NCBI GenBank assembly: GCA_023145575.1
Contig: JAGLDN010000088.1
Coordinates: 1 to 8,084, forward strand
DNA: 8,084 nucleotides
Origin: Psychromonas sp.
GTDB taxonomy: Bacteria; Pseudomonadota; Gammaproteobacteria; Enterobacterales; Psychromonadaceae
Reading direction: 5' to 3'
Made by a program: the position numbers and the translations under genes. Shown one piece after another: positions 1-6,657 of this stretch; within the stretch, counting starts at the first letter, position 1, and the number at the start of each line of letters is the position of its first letter. The notes under the pieces are model-generated. The model was given only the letters and a program-made list of their open reading frames with translations, did no database searches and was not told where the DNA came from.

Positions 1-372
1 AAACAAAGATCAACAGCCCCTAATGTTTTTAGTATTTTTATATCAATTATTAGCACTGGATCTTTTAGGTAATCACCTCGGTTGTAATGCTGTATTTCAC
101 TAATATGTACATAAACGCCACCACAAAACCCCTTGTATACCCGTACTAAATTATGTGACGTAAAGATGAAACGTCTGTAATACAAATTGTACCGAACTAC
201 TTGGCATAAAATCAGCTGCTACAAGAATTAAAATAAAGACTTTAATTTTTAACAAGTCGCGCTACGTCGAAATTTTATAACAAACTATAATTGAGCCAAC
301 TTACCTGATCCAGCGAAGCTTTAGCCCCTTTTTATAACAATCAATTTACAATGAGTGTGCTCTGATATGCTA
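1..372. other. gene-free stretch downstream of napC
   Basis: No convincing coding region is visible on either strand; only short open stretches occur. On the plus strand one frame is open from the window edge to about position 104 (about 33 codons), which could be the tail of a gene outside the window but matches nothing I recognise. The first about 19 bases look like an insertion-sequence terminal repeat (see findings). A short AT-only inverted repeat (TTATA, 6-base loop, TATAA) lies at 275-290, and the 11-mer TTTTATAACAA occurs twice (273-283 and 330-340). A weak leftward promoter-like pair, TTGGCT (299-294) and TAAAAT (277-272) with 16 bp between, might serve a gene beyond the left edge. 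No GC-rich hairpin plus T-tract that would end the nap transcript was found. Confidence 0.6.
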
Positions 373-957
373 TTACCAACCTTTTACACCAGTCATATCT
401 GGCAGTTTATGTGCAATGCCTTTATGGCAATCAATACAGGTTTTTTTGCCTGATGCAAGTGCAGTTGAATGCATTCTAGCACTCAGTGGCGCTTGCTCAG
501 AAAAGTCCATATATTTAAAGTTATGACAGTTACGACACACAAGAGAATCATTGGCTTTCATGCGCTTCCACTCGCGCTCCGCCATGTAACGACGTTTGTT
601 AACAAATTTTTCACGCGTATCAACCGAACCAACAATGCGCCCCCATAAGTCTGTACTGGCTTGGATCTTACGCACAATTTTATCTGTCCATTTTCGAGGG
701 ACATGACAATCAGGGCAGGTTGCACGCACCCCAGATCGGTTTGAGTAATGAATTGAATCTTTATATTCCTCATAGGAATTATCGTGCATTGAATGACAAC
801 TAATACAAAATTGTTCGGTATTGGTTAATTCTAAACTGGTATTAAAACCACCCCAGAAAATAACGCCACCGATAAAACCAAGTAACAAAATAAAACCCAT
901 CGATGCTGATGATGGTCTCTTCATTATTAACCATAGGCGTTTTAAAAATTTTAACAT
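373..957 (-). CDS. napC: NapC, membrane-anchored tetrahaem c-type cytochrome (quinol dehydrogenase)
   Basis: Product of 194 aa of the NapC/NirT/NrfH family, which oxidises quinol in the cytoplasmic membrane and passes electrons to NapB/NapA in the periplasm. A single N-terminal membrane segment lies at about residues 19-37, preceded by basic residues and followed by the family-typical WGGFNT and TNTEQFCISCH stretch. Four CxxCH haem-binding motifs are present: CISCH (51-55), CPDCH (81-85), CRNCH (141-145) and CIDCH (174-178). This is the full tetrahaem set, and the length is close to E. coli NapC (about 200 aa). The gene is last in the operon, 11 bp after the napB stop; an AGAAGAGA-like purine stretch overlapping the napB stop is the likely ribosome site. 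The stop is TAA. Nothing suggests truncation. Confidence 0.97.
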   Translation of the reverse strand: MLKFLKRLWLIMKRPSSASMGFILLLGFIGGVIFWGGFNTSLELTNTEQFCISCHSMHDNSYEEYKDSIHYSNRSGVRATCPDCHVPRKWTDKIVRKIQASTDLWGRIVGSVDTREKFVNKRRYMAEREWKRMKANDSLVCRNCHNFKYMDFSEQAPLSARMHSTALASGKKTCIDCHKGIAHKLPDMTGVKGW

Positions 958-968
958 ATAAGTCTCTT

Positions 969-1430
969 CTATTGTAATGCTTTAACAGGTTTAAAACTAT
1001 TTCCAACGATCAGCTTTGCATCGGTTTGCGGTACGTGGCACTGCAAACAAAAGTAACGTCTAGGCGAAACATCTGATAACACGGCTCCATCACGCGTCCT
1101 GAAATGCGTTACGCTAATTTTAGTTGCGTTATTTTCGTTTGCATTTTTCCAAGAATGGCAAGAGAGACATTTATTTGACAATACATCAATGCGATATCCT
1201 CGAATTTTATGTGGAATAAGCGGTGGTTGAGTGATGTAACCCAAATCAATTAACCCTGAATCTTTTTTATTTTTTTTGAGGCTTTCCGATTGATTGATAG
1301 CCGATATTGCAACATTCCCCCTCAACGATGAAACGCCGCCAGAATTGGACGATGACATTAACTCACTACTCCATGCTGTTGTTAATGCCAGAATACCTGT
1401 TATTAATACAGCTGTTAGCATTTTTTTCAT
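969..1430 (-). CDS. napB: NapB, periplasmic dihaem cytochrome c subunit of nitrate reductase
   Basis: Small electron-transfer subunit that forms a complex with NapA and receives electrons from NapC. I place the start at 1430 (153 aa), not at the upstream in-frame ATG at 1469. The 1430 start has GGAG 8 bases upstream and begins with a typical Sec signal (MKKMLTAVLITGILALTTA), whereas 1469 would overlap napH by 23 bp and put 13 extra residues before the signal. Two haem motifs are present: CLSCH (residues 88-92) and CLQCH (128-132). Conserved histidines before each motif, in PPLIPHK (about 74) and VTHF (about 109), are candidate distal haem ligands. Length agrees with E. coli NapB (about 149 aa). 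The stop is TAG. The gene sits 16 bp after the napH stop and 11 bp before napC. Confidence 0.95.
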   Translation of the reverse strand: MKKMLTAVLITGILALTTAWSSELMSSSNSGGVSSLRGNVAISAINQSESLKKNKKDSGLIDLGYITQPPLIPHKIRGYRIDVLSNKCLSCHSWKNANENNATKISVTHFRTRDGAVLSDVSPRRYFCLQCHVPQTDAKLIVGNSFKPVKALQ

Positions 1431-1438
1431 TTTAAATT

Positions 1439-1442
1439 CTCC
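1439..1442 (-). promoter_or_regulatory. napB ribosome binding site
   Basis: GGAG on the minus strand, 8 bases before the ATG at 1430. It lies in the short napH-napB spacer just after the napH TAA. It decides between the two in-frame napB starts, because the 1469 ATG would place the start inside napH. Confidence 0.7.
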
Positions 1443-1446
1443 ATCC

Positions 1447-2316
1447 TTAGTGAGGTTTTTTATTAGCATTAAACAGGGTGGTTATGACGAATACATCTTC
1501 TGCACAAACATCAACACAACGACCGCAGTTAGTGCAATGCATATCATTTACTAGGGTTGCTATGTTTTTATTATGCCCATAAACTGGACCTTTCAAAATT
1601 TGCGGCTCAGGACAAACCTCAAAACAATCCATACAGTCTGTACATTTGGCACGATTTTTTGCATCTATTTTGATTAAACTAAAGCGATTTATTAAAGAGT
1701 AAAAAACACCCACTGGGCATAAATGACCACACCAACCATGCTCTACAGCCAATAAGTCAAAAGCAAAAATAATAAAAAACAATATCCAACCAAGCCCCAT
1801 ACCAAAAAACAAACCTCGATGTAATGCTGATACAGGATTAATCATTTCCCATGACATTACACCCGTAAATAATGGCAAGATCATGACCATGGCTAAGATC
1901 CAATAACGTAATTGACGACTGATTATTATTTCTTTGCGTAATTTGAGTGCGCGACGACACCATGATGCCGCGTCCGTGATTAAATTAACTGGGCAGACCC
2001 ATGAGCAAAACACACGTCCCCCTATCACTAAATAAAATAAAACGACAATAGCAAAGCCAACAAAAGCATCAGAAATAGGAATATGCCCTGCCATCATACT
2101 TTGCGTTAACACAAAGGGATCGGTAAATGGAATGACATCGAGTAATAAACTTGAACTCAAATTACCTTGAATTATCCAAATACCAAGCAATGGACCAAGA
2201 AGAAAAAGCGTTAAAATGGTAATTTGTGATAATCGACGTAAAATTAAAAACCGGTTTGCTAAAAAAAAACCTTTTTTGTTAATGGCTTCTTGCCCCAGCG
2301 AATTTGAATTTCTCAT
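1447..2316 (-). CDS. napH: NapH, membrane iron-sulfur quinol dehydrogenase subunit
   Basis: Integral membrane protein of 289 aa which, with NapG, forms an alternative quinol dehydrogenase (in E. coli linked to ubiquinol) feeding the nitrate reductase. Four hydrophobic segments are visible at about residues 31-50, 84-102, 138-155 and 171-190. The two family-typical Cx3CP motifs are CSWVCP (104-109) and CGHLCP (196-201). Two ferredoxin-type [4Fe-4S] motifs lie in the C-terminal cytoplasmic part: C225/C228/C231/C235 and C261/C264/C267/C271. The second has CAED where many ferredoxin motifs have CP, but all four ligands are intact. The ATG overlaps the napG TGA in an ATGA arrangement and no good Shine-Dalgarno is seen, so translation is probably coupled to napG. 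Length is as in E. coli (287 aa). Confidence 0.96.
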   Translation of the reverse strand: MRNSNSLGQEAINKKGFFLANRFLILRRLSQITILTLFLLGPLLGIWIIQGNLSSSLLLDVIPFTDPFVLTQSMMAGHIPISDAFVGFAIVVLFYLVIGGRVFCSWVCPVNLITDAASWCRRALKLRKEIIISRQLRYWILAMVMILPLFTGVMSWEMINPVSALHRGLFFGMGLGWILFFIIFAFDLLAVEHGWCGHLCPVGVFYSLINRFSLIKIDAKNRAKCTDCMDCFEVCPEPQILKGPVYGHNKNIATLVNDMHCTNCGRCVDVCAEDVFVITTLFNANKKPH

Positions 2317-3065
2317 TTCAAACTATCCGGCACACGATCGGGTAGATCTAACACAGGATCAATCAGAGACTTGCCAGCTTTTTCTTTTTCTTTCCAACCC
2401 CAACGATAAAATTCACCTAATTTACCTTTTGCAACTGACAAAGGTAACACTTTTATCGCCGCCACAGGTAGGACACATGATTCTTCACATTTTCCACAAC
2501 CAGTACACACATCTGAATGTACTGTTGGAATAAACATCGCGTGCATCCCCGTTCGTGTATTACGACGTGTTTCTAGGGTTATCGCTTTATCAATTAACGG
2601 ACAAACACGATAGCAAACTTCACAACGCAACCCTTGAAAATTTAAACAGTTTTCTTGATCTAGTAATACAGCAAGTCCCATTCTCGCGTCATCAATGTTA
2701 TCTAACTTAGGATCCAGAGCACCAGTAGGACAAGCAAGCTTACAAGGAATATCTTCACACATTTCACACGGATCCGTGCGGGCAATAAAATAGGGCGTCC
2801 CAGTTGCAACCGAACCAAATAACCTGCCAAGTTTAAGCATGTCATGTGGACAAGCTTCAACACATAAACCACATCGAATACAAGCTGATTGAAAGTCCTT
2901 CTCTCCTAATGCACCTGGCGGACGCAATATTTGCGTATTTAAGGATTCACTCTTCTTAGAATACATTGCCAGACCAAATCCTAAAAAACCAACAGCACAG
3001 GCACTTTTGCTTGCATCTACTATAAATTGCCGACGGGTTTTACTGCGTATTAATTTTTTCCCCAT
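2313..3065 (-). CDS. napG: NapG, Tat-exported ferredoxin-type quinol dehydrogenase component
   Basis: Protein of 250 aa that partners NapH in passing quinol electrons toward NapB/NapA; in the family it is periplasmic and membrane-associated. A twin-arginine signal (TRRQFI, residues 10-15) precedes a hydrophobic stretch at about 20-34. Sixteen cysteines form four [4Fe-4S] sets: 62/65/68/72, 100/103/108/112, 140/148/151/155 and 187/190/193/197. The third set has Cx7CxxCx3C spacing, which also occurs in NapF here. Length is about that of E. coli NapG (231 aa), slightly longer. The start lies 9 bp after the napA stop. The sequence before the ATG (about 3066-3080) shows no clear Shine-Dalgarno, suggesting coupling to napA translation or a weak site. 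The stop overlaps the napH start. Confidence 0.95.
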   Translation of the reverse strand: MGKKLIRSKTRRQFIVDASKSACAVGFLGFGLAMYSKKSESLNTQILRPPGALGEKDFQSACIRCGLCVEACPHDMLKLGRLFGSVATGTPYFIARTDPCEMCEDIPCKLACPTGALDPKLDNIDDARMGLAVLLDQENCLNFQGLRCEVCYRVCPLIDKAITLETRRNTRTGMHAMFIPTVHSDVCTGCGKCEESCVLPVAAIKVLPLSVAKGKLGEFYRWGWKEKEKAGKSLIDPVLDLPDRVPDSLK

Positions 3066-3074
3066 GAGATTCGA

Positions 3075-5570
3075 CTACACTTTTCTCGTGATTTTAACTG
3101 CACATTTTTTGTAATCAGTTTGTTTAGAAAGCGGATCAGTTGCATCAAGTGTTATCTTATTTGAGAGTTGCTTTGCATCAAACCAAGGCATAAATACTAG
3201 GCCTTTCGGCGGTCTGTTACGACCTCGCGTTTCAACTCTCGACGTTAATTTACCACGACGCGAGGCAAGTACTATTTCATCGCCACGTCTTAATTTACGT
3301 GATTTAGCATCATCTGGGTGCATAAACACAACCGCATCAGGAAATGCTCGATATAGCTCAGGCACACGACGCGTCATTGAGCCTGAATGCCAATGTTCAA
3401 GCACACGCCCTGTACAGAACCATAAGTCATACTCTTTATCAGGTGATTCAGCAGGCGGCTCATAGGGTAAGGCGAATATATTTGCTTTTTTGTCTGCGTT
3501 ACCATAAAACTGTAATTTACTGCCTTTTTCAACATACGGATCATAACCTTCACGGAACCGCCATAATGTTTCTTTGTCGTCCACAACTGGCCAGCGTAGA
3601 CCTCGCGCTTTATGGTATTGATCAAAAGGTGCTAAATCATGGGCATGGCCACGGCCAAATGTTGCATATTCTTCAAATAATCCTTTTTGAATGTAATAAC
3701 CAAAATCCCGTGACTCATCATTTAGCTGATCTTTTTTTAATTCCTTAACGTTGAATTTATTAACGTTACCATTTTCAAAAAGTACTTGATACATGGTTTT
3801 ACCACGAACACTCGGCTTTTTAGCGATGAGATCTTCTGGCCAAACGTCTTCAATTTTGAAGCGTTTAGAAAATTCAACCAGTTGCCATAAATCAGACTTG
3901 GCATCTTTTGGGGATTCAACTTGTTGACGCCAGAATTGTGTACGACGCTCAGCATTGCCGTAAGCGCCCTCTTTTTCAACCCACATCGCTGTTGGTAGGA
4001 TCAAATCAGCCATTTGTGCCGTCACTGTTGGATAGGGATCAGAGACGATAATAAAGTTATCTGGATTACGGTAGGCTGGAATGATTTCTTCATTGATATT
4101 TGCCCCAGCCTGCATATTATTATTGCACATTACCCAACAAACATTTAGTTTACCATCTTTTAGCATACGGTTTTGCAATACCGCGTGATAACCTGGCTTT
4201 GCAGGGATAGTGCCCGATGGTAATTTCCAAATCTTCTCAGCTATTGCACGATGTTTAGGGTTTTTTACCTGTAAATCAGCTGGAAGGCGATGCGAGAAGG
4301 TACCTACTTCACGCGCTGTTCCACACGCCGAAGGTTGACCTGTTAATGAAAACGGGCCAGATCCTGGTTTTGAAATTTTACCCGTTAGTAAATGAATGTT
4401 ATAACAAAGGTTGTTTGCCCATACACCACGCGTGTGTTGGTTAAAGCCCATTGTCCAATATGAGGTTACTTTTTTGGTTGGATCCGCATAAACTTTAGCT
4501 AACGCAATTAATTGATCCGCTGGCACACCAGACATTTTCACAGTGTGCTCTAGTGTATAATCAGCTACAAATTCTGCAAACTCTTCAAATGATATTGATG
4601 ATGACGCGCCTGAATTATTGTTTTTTGCCGCTTTTTCAAGTGGGTTCGATGGTCGTAAACCATAGCCAATATCCGTCACTCCTTTGCGAAAGTTAACGTG
4701 TTTCTTAACGAAATCCTTATCTACTGCATTATTTTTAATAATATAGTTTGCAATATAGTTAAGAATAACAAGATCAGTTTGTGGCGTAAAAATCATACCG
4801 TTATCAGCAAGTTCAAAGGAGCGATGCGTATAAGTTGATAATACATGCACACGCACATCAGGATTACTTAAACGACGATCTGTTAAGCGAGACCATAAAA
4901 TAGGGTGCATTTCAGCCATGTTTGATCCCCATAAAACAAACACATCTGCATTTTCTAGATCATCATAACAACCCATCGGCTCATCAATGCCAAAGGTGCG
5001 CATAAATCCCCCAACGGCTGATGCCATACAATGACGGGCATTGGGATCAAGATTATTAGTGCGCAACCCAGCTTTCATTACTTTTAAAGCTGCGTAGCCT
5101 TCCCATACCGTCCATTGACCAGAGCCAAACATGCCCACAGATGTCGGTCCGTTCTTTTTTAAAGCAGATTTATACTTATCTGCCATGATCTTAAATGCAT
5201 GATCCCATGACACCGGTTTAAATTGCCCATCTTTATTATAAACGCCGTCTGTCATGCGCAATAAGGGTGTTGTTAAACGATCTTTTCCGTACATTATTTT
5301 AGATAAAAAATAACCTTTGATACAGTTAAGTCCTTTATTTACGGGGGCATCTGGATCGCCTTGCGTTGCTACTATACGCCCTTTTTGTGTCCCAACTAAC
5401 ACACTACAACCTGTACCACAAAAACGGCACGGTGCTTTGTCCCATTTTATCTTTGTCGCATCTTTACTCGCTATTAAATTAGTAGCAGAGGTTGGCAACG
5501 TTATTCCAGCAACCGCCACCGCAGAGGCTATCGCTTGTGCTTTCATAAATTCACGTCTTGTAAAGTTCAT
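3075..5570 (-). CDS. napA: NapA, periplasmic nitrate reductase catalytic subunit (Mo-bisMGD, [4Fe-4S])
   Basis: Catalytic subunit that reduces nitrate to nitrite in the periplasm. At 831 aa it is nearly the same length as E. coli NapA (828). Order of features: Tat signal with TRREFMK at residues 4-10 and a likely cleavage site near residue 29 (TSA); an N-terminal [4Fe-4S] cluster from C48, C51, C55 and C83; the adjacent K85 (CIKGY), the lysine thought to relay electrons between cluster and pterin; and C181 (RHCMAS), the expected Mo-ligating cysteine, at the same number as in E. coli. A C-terminal dinucleotide-binding domain begins around residue 700 and carries the TGRVLEHWHSGSMTRR stretch. 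GAGGGA lies a few bases before the ATG, a reasonable ribosome site. It follows napD after an unusual 118-bp gap. The stop is TAG. All catalytic residues appear intact. Confidence 0.98.
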   Translation of the reverse strand: MNFTRREFMKAQAIASAVAVAGITLPTSATNLIASKDATKIKWDKAPCRFCGTGCSVLVGTQKGRIVATQGDPDAPVNKGLNCIKGYFLSKIMYGKDRLTTPLLRMTDGVYNKDGQFKPVSWDHAFKIMADKYKSALKKNGPTSVGMFGSGQWTVWEGYAALKVMKAGLRTNNLDPNARHCMASAVGGFMRTFGIDEPMGCYDDLENADVFVLWGSNMAEMHPILWSRLTDRRLSNPDVRVHVLSTYTHRSFELADNGMIFTPQTDLVILNYIANYIIKNNAVDKDFVKKHVNFRKGVTDIGYGLRPSNPLEKAAKNNNSGASSSISFEEFAEFVADYTLEHTVKMSGVPADQLIALAKVYADPTKKVTSYWTMGFNQHTRGVWANNLCYNIHLLTGKISKPGSGPFSLTGQPSACGTAREVGTFSHRLPADLQVKNPKHRAIAEKIWKLPSGTIPAKPGYHAVLQNRMLKDGKLNVCWVMCNNNMQAGANINEEIIPAYRNPDNFIIVSDPYPTVTAQMADLILPTAMWVEKEGAYGNAERRTQFWRQQVESPKDAKSDLWQLVEFSKRFKIEDVWPEDLIAKKPSVRGKTMYQVLFENGNVNKFNVKELKKDQLNDESRDFGYYIQKGLFEEYATFGRGHAHDLAPFDQYHKARGLRWPVVDDKETLWRFREGYDPYVEKGSKLQFYGNADKKANIFALPYEPPAESPDKEYDLWFCTGRVLEHWHSGSMTRRVPELYRAFPDAVVFMHPDDAKSRKLRRGDEIVLASRRGKLTSRVETRGRNRPPKGLVFMPWFDAKQLSNKITLDATDPLSKQTDYKKCAVKITRKV

Positions 5571-5688
5571 CTCATTCCCTCACTTATAAAACAATTGATA
5601 CACATGCGACCTTTCGTTTTAAAATAATAGCGTTAGTCATGTAACTTACGGTGTAATTAAACTATTTTTACTACGTAATACTGCTTAA
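5571..5688 (-). other. napD-napA spacer with small hairpin
   Basis: The 118 bp between napD and napA carry no coding region. In the napA transcript sense there is an inverted repeat at 5650-5631, CGTAAGT, a 6-base loop, ACTAACG, pairing at 6 of 7 positions. It is followed by an A/T stretch (CTATTATTTT). The last part holds the napA ribosome site GAGGGA. I found no convincing sigma-70 promoter pair here: TATTAT- and TATAAG-like hexamers occur without a matching -35. Confidence 0.45.
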
Positions 5689-5958
5689 TTAGCATGTTGA
5701 AATCCCATCGCATAACGTTTCAAACTCGTGATAAACCAACCCTATATTAATCACACCATCAAATTCATTTATTTGATCAATCACTTCCATAATTTGACCT
5801 TGATTTGATGCTTCTAAAACTACAATCGCTTTTCCTTCTGGGGAAATAATGATTACCTGAGCACCTACAAGTAAATTTATACTCGCTTTGATGCTATCTG
5901 CTTTGTTGCGATTTATATGCACAATCAAACTTGAGACATGTAATTCTGTTTCGGTCAC
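5689..5958 (-). CDS. napD: NapD, NapA-specific maturation chaperone
   Basis: Small cytoplasmic chaperone (89 aa) that binds the NapA twin-arginine signal peptide and holds back export until the cofactor is inserted. It shows the family pattern of an N-terminal HVSSLIVHI strand (about residues 7-15) and a C-terminal GVINIGLVYHEFE stretch (about 68-80), consistent with the ferredoxin-like fold of NapD. Length matches E. coli NapD (87 aa). The start codon is GTG at 5958-5956, sharing four bases (GTGA) with the napF stop. A strong AAGGAGG at 5969-5963, only 4 bases before the GTG, supports this start. Unlike E. coli, where napD runs directly into napA, 118 bp separate the two genes here. Confidence 0.93.
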   Translation of the reverse strand: MTETELHVSSLIVHINRNKADSIKASINLLVGAQVIIISPEGKAIVVLEASNQGQIMEVIDQINEFDGVINIGLVYHEFETLCDGISTC

Positions 5959-6434
5959 GTAGCCTCCTTAAGGGTGATTGATTTCGTTGGACAAGTGGCA
6001 ACACATGCGCCACAGCCATTACATAGTGATAAGTCTATTTTAGGTACTGCACTGATTCCAATTTTAAAAGATAGAGCTAACGGCTCACAACTTTCAGCAC
6101 AACTACGACAATATACACTTTTATTGGCCAAACAATCATCCGCGATGACTGCTTTGATTGTCCACGGTATTGAACTTATTGTATTAAATAAAGGCAAAGA
6201 ACAGCTATTTGCACATTCACCACAGAAATTACATTCACCAAGATCAAAATTTATCGCTGGAAAGCCACCGTCTCCCCTTATTATAATTTTTTCAGGGCAC
6301 GCTGATTGGCAGTCACCACACTGTGTACACTCAGTTAAAAATTGCTCTACACTTTTTATCCACGGTAATAATTTATAAGTGGAATTTGATCTAGACCTTC
6401 GAAACAAATTACGTTTATTAGCATTAAACTGCAT
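5955..6434 (-). CDS. napF: NapF, cytoplasmic iron-sulfur protein for NapA maturation
   Basis: Ferredoxin-type protein (159 aa; E. coli NapF is 164) that binds NapA in the cytoplasm and is thought to act in post-translational assembly of its iron-sulfur/Mo centre. There is no signal peptide or membrane segment. The basic N terminus (K7, R8, R12, R13, R15) fits the arginine-rich NapF N-terminal motif proposed to contact NapA. Three regular [4Fe-4S] motifs are C36/C39/C42/C46, C68/C71/C74/C78 and C138/C141/C144/C148. A fourth, irregular set is C101/C109/C112/C116. The ATG at 6434 has AAGG six bases upstream. It is the first gene of the nap operon, separated from moaA by 223 bp, and overlaps napD by four bases. 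Confidence 0.95.
   Translation of the reverse strand: MQFNANKRNLFRRSRSNSTYKLLPWIKSVEQFLTECTQCGDCQSACPEKIIIRGDGGFPAINFDLGECNFCGECANSCSLPLFNTISSIPWTIKAVIADDCLANKSVYCRSCAESCEPLALSFKIGISAVPKIDLSLCNGCGACVATCPTKSITLKEAT
5963..5969 (-). promoter_or_regulatory. strong ribosome binding site for napD
   Basis: AAGGAGG on the minus strand, inside the end of napF and 4 bases before the GTG start of napD. It is the best Shine-Dalgarno in the operon and is the main reason to accept the GTG start, which the four-base overlap with the napF stop would otherwise leave uncertain. Confidence 0.75.
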
Positions 6435-6488
6435 GAATAACCTTGATTAAAGATAAACGATTAACGCCAAATGATTCAATCATACCGA

Positions 6489-6495
6489 TACCCAT
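6489..6495 (+). promoter_or_regulatory. NarL/NarP-type heptamer in the nap promoter region
   Basis: TACCCAT agrees fully with the NarL/NarP heptamer consensus TACYYMT. A near match, TACCGAT, overlaps it at 6483-6489. There is no second half-site in the 7-2-7 inverted arrangement preferred by NarP, so binding is uncertain. The position, 55-60 bp before the napF start, would fit nitrate control of nap. Single heptamers are common by chance. Confidence 0.3.
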
Positions 6496-6556
6496 GCTTC
6501 ATCTTGAAAATAAATCTGTATATGTATATAAAACAACATACTATATTGAAGATGCT

Positions 6557-6570
6557 TTGAATAATATTAA
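6557..6570 (-). promoter_or_regulatory. FNR-like site upstream of napF
   Basis: TTGAATAATATTAA matches the FNR consensus TTGAT-N4-ATCAA at 8 of 10 positions; it is dyad-symmetric so strand is nominal. A -10-like sequence TATATA lies at 6530-6525 (or TTTTAT at 6533-6528). The dyad would then be centred roughly 42-46 bases before the start of transcription, close to the class II activator position. This fits oxygen control of nap known from enterobacteria, but the region is AT-rich and such matches can be accidental. Confidence 0.4.
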
Positions 6571-6657
6571 ACAAAACAGCTTGAAACTAATGTGACTTTG
6601 CTCGCAAATAAAGATATTTATGTGTGTTTTTTGTGCATTATGTTACCCACCAATTTA

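Noticed and set aside
227..248. AT-only hairpin (AATTAAA, 8-base loop, TTTAATT) followed by T residues as a terminator
   Set aside because: The stem has no G-C pairs, points rightward away from the nap transcript, and could arise by chance in this AT-rich stretch.
315..335. AGCTTTAGCCCCTTTTT as a plus-strand terminator
   Set aside because: The C run before the T-tract has no complementary G run upstream, so no stem can form.
1431..1469. Upstream ATG at 1469 as the napB start
   Set aside because: It would overlap napH by 23 bp, put 13 non-signal residues before a normal Sec signal, and ignore the GGAG-spaced ATG at 1430.
1294..2533. Plus-strand open frames at 1294-1554 and 2216-2533
   Set aside because: Both lie antisense over napB/napH and napH/napG junctions and have no recognisable domains.
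3344..3748. Plus-strand open frame of 134 codons inside napA
   Set aside because: It is antisense to a well-conserved part of napA and resembles no known protein; a shadow of the real gene.
5974..6378. Plus-strand open frame of 134 codons opposite napF
   Set aside because: Antisense to a cysteine-rich gene with fully intact cluster motifs; no sign of its own ribosome site or protein family.
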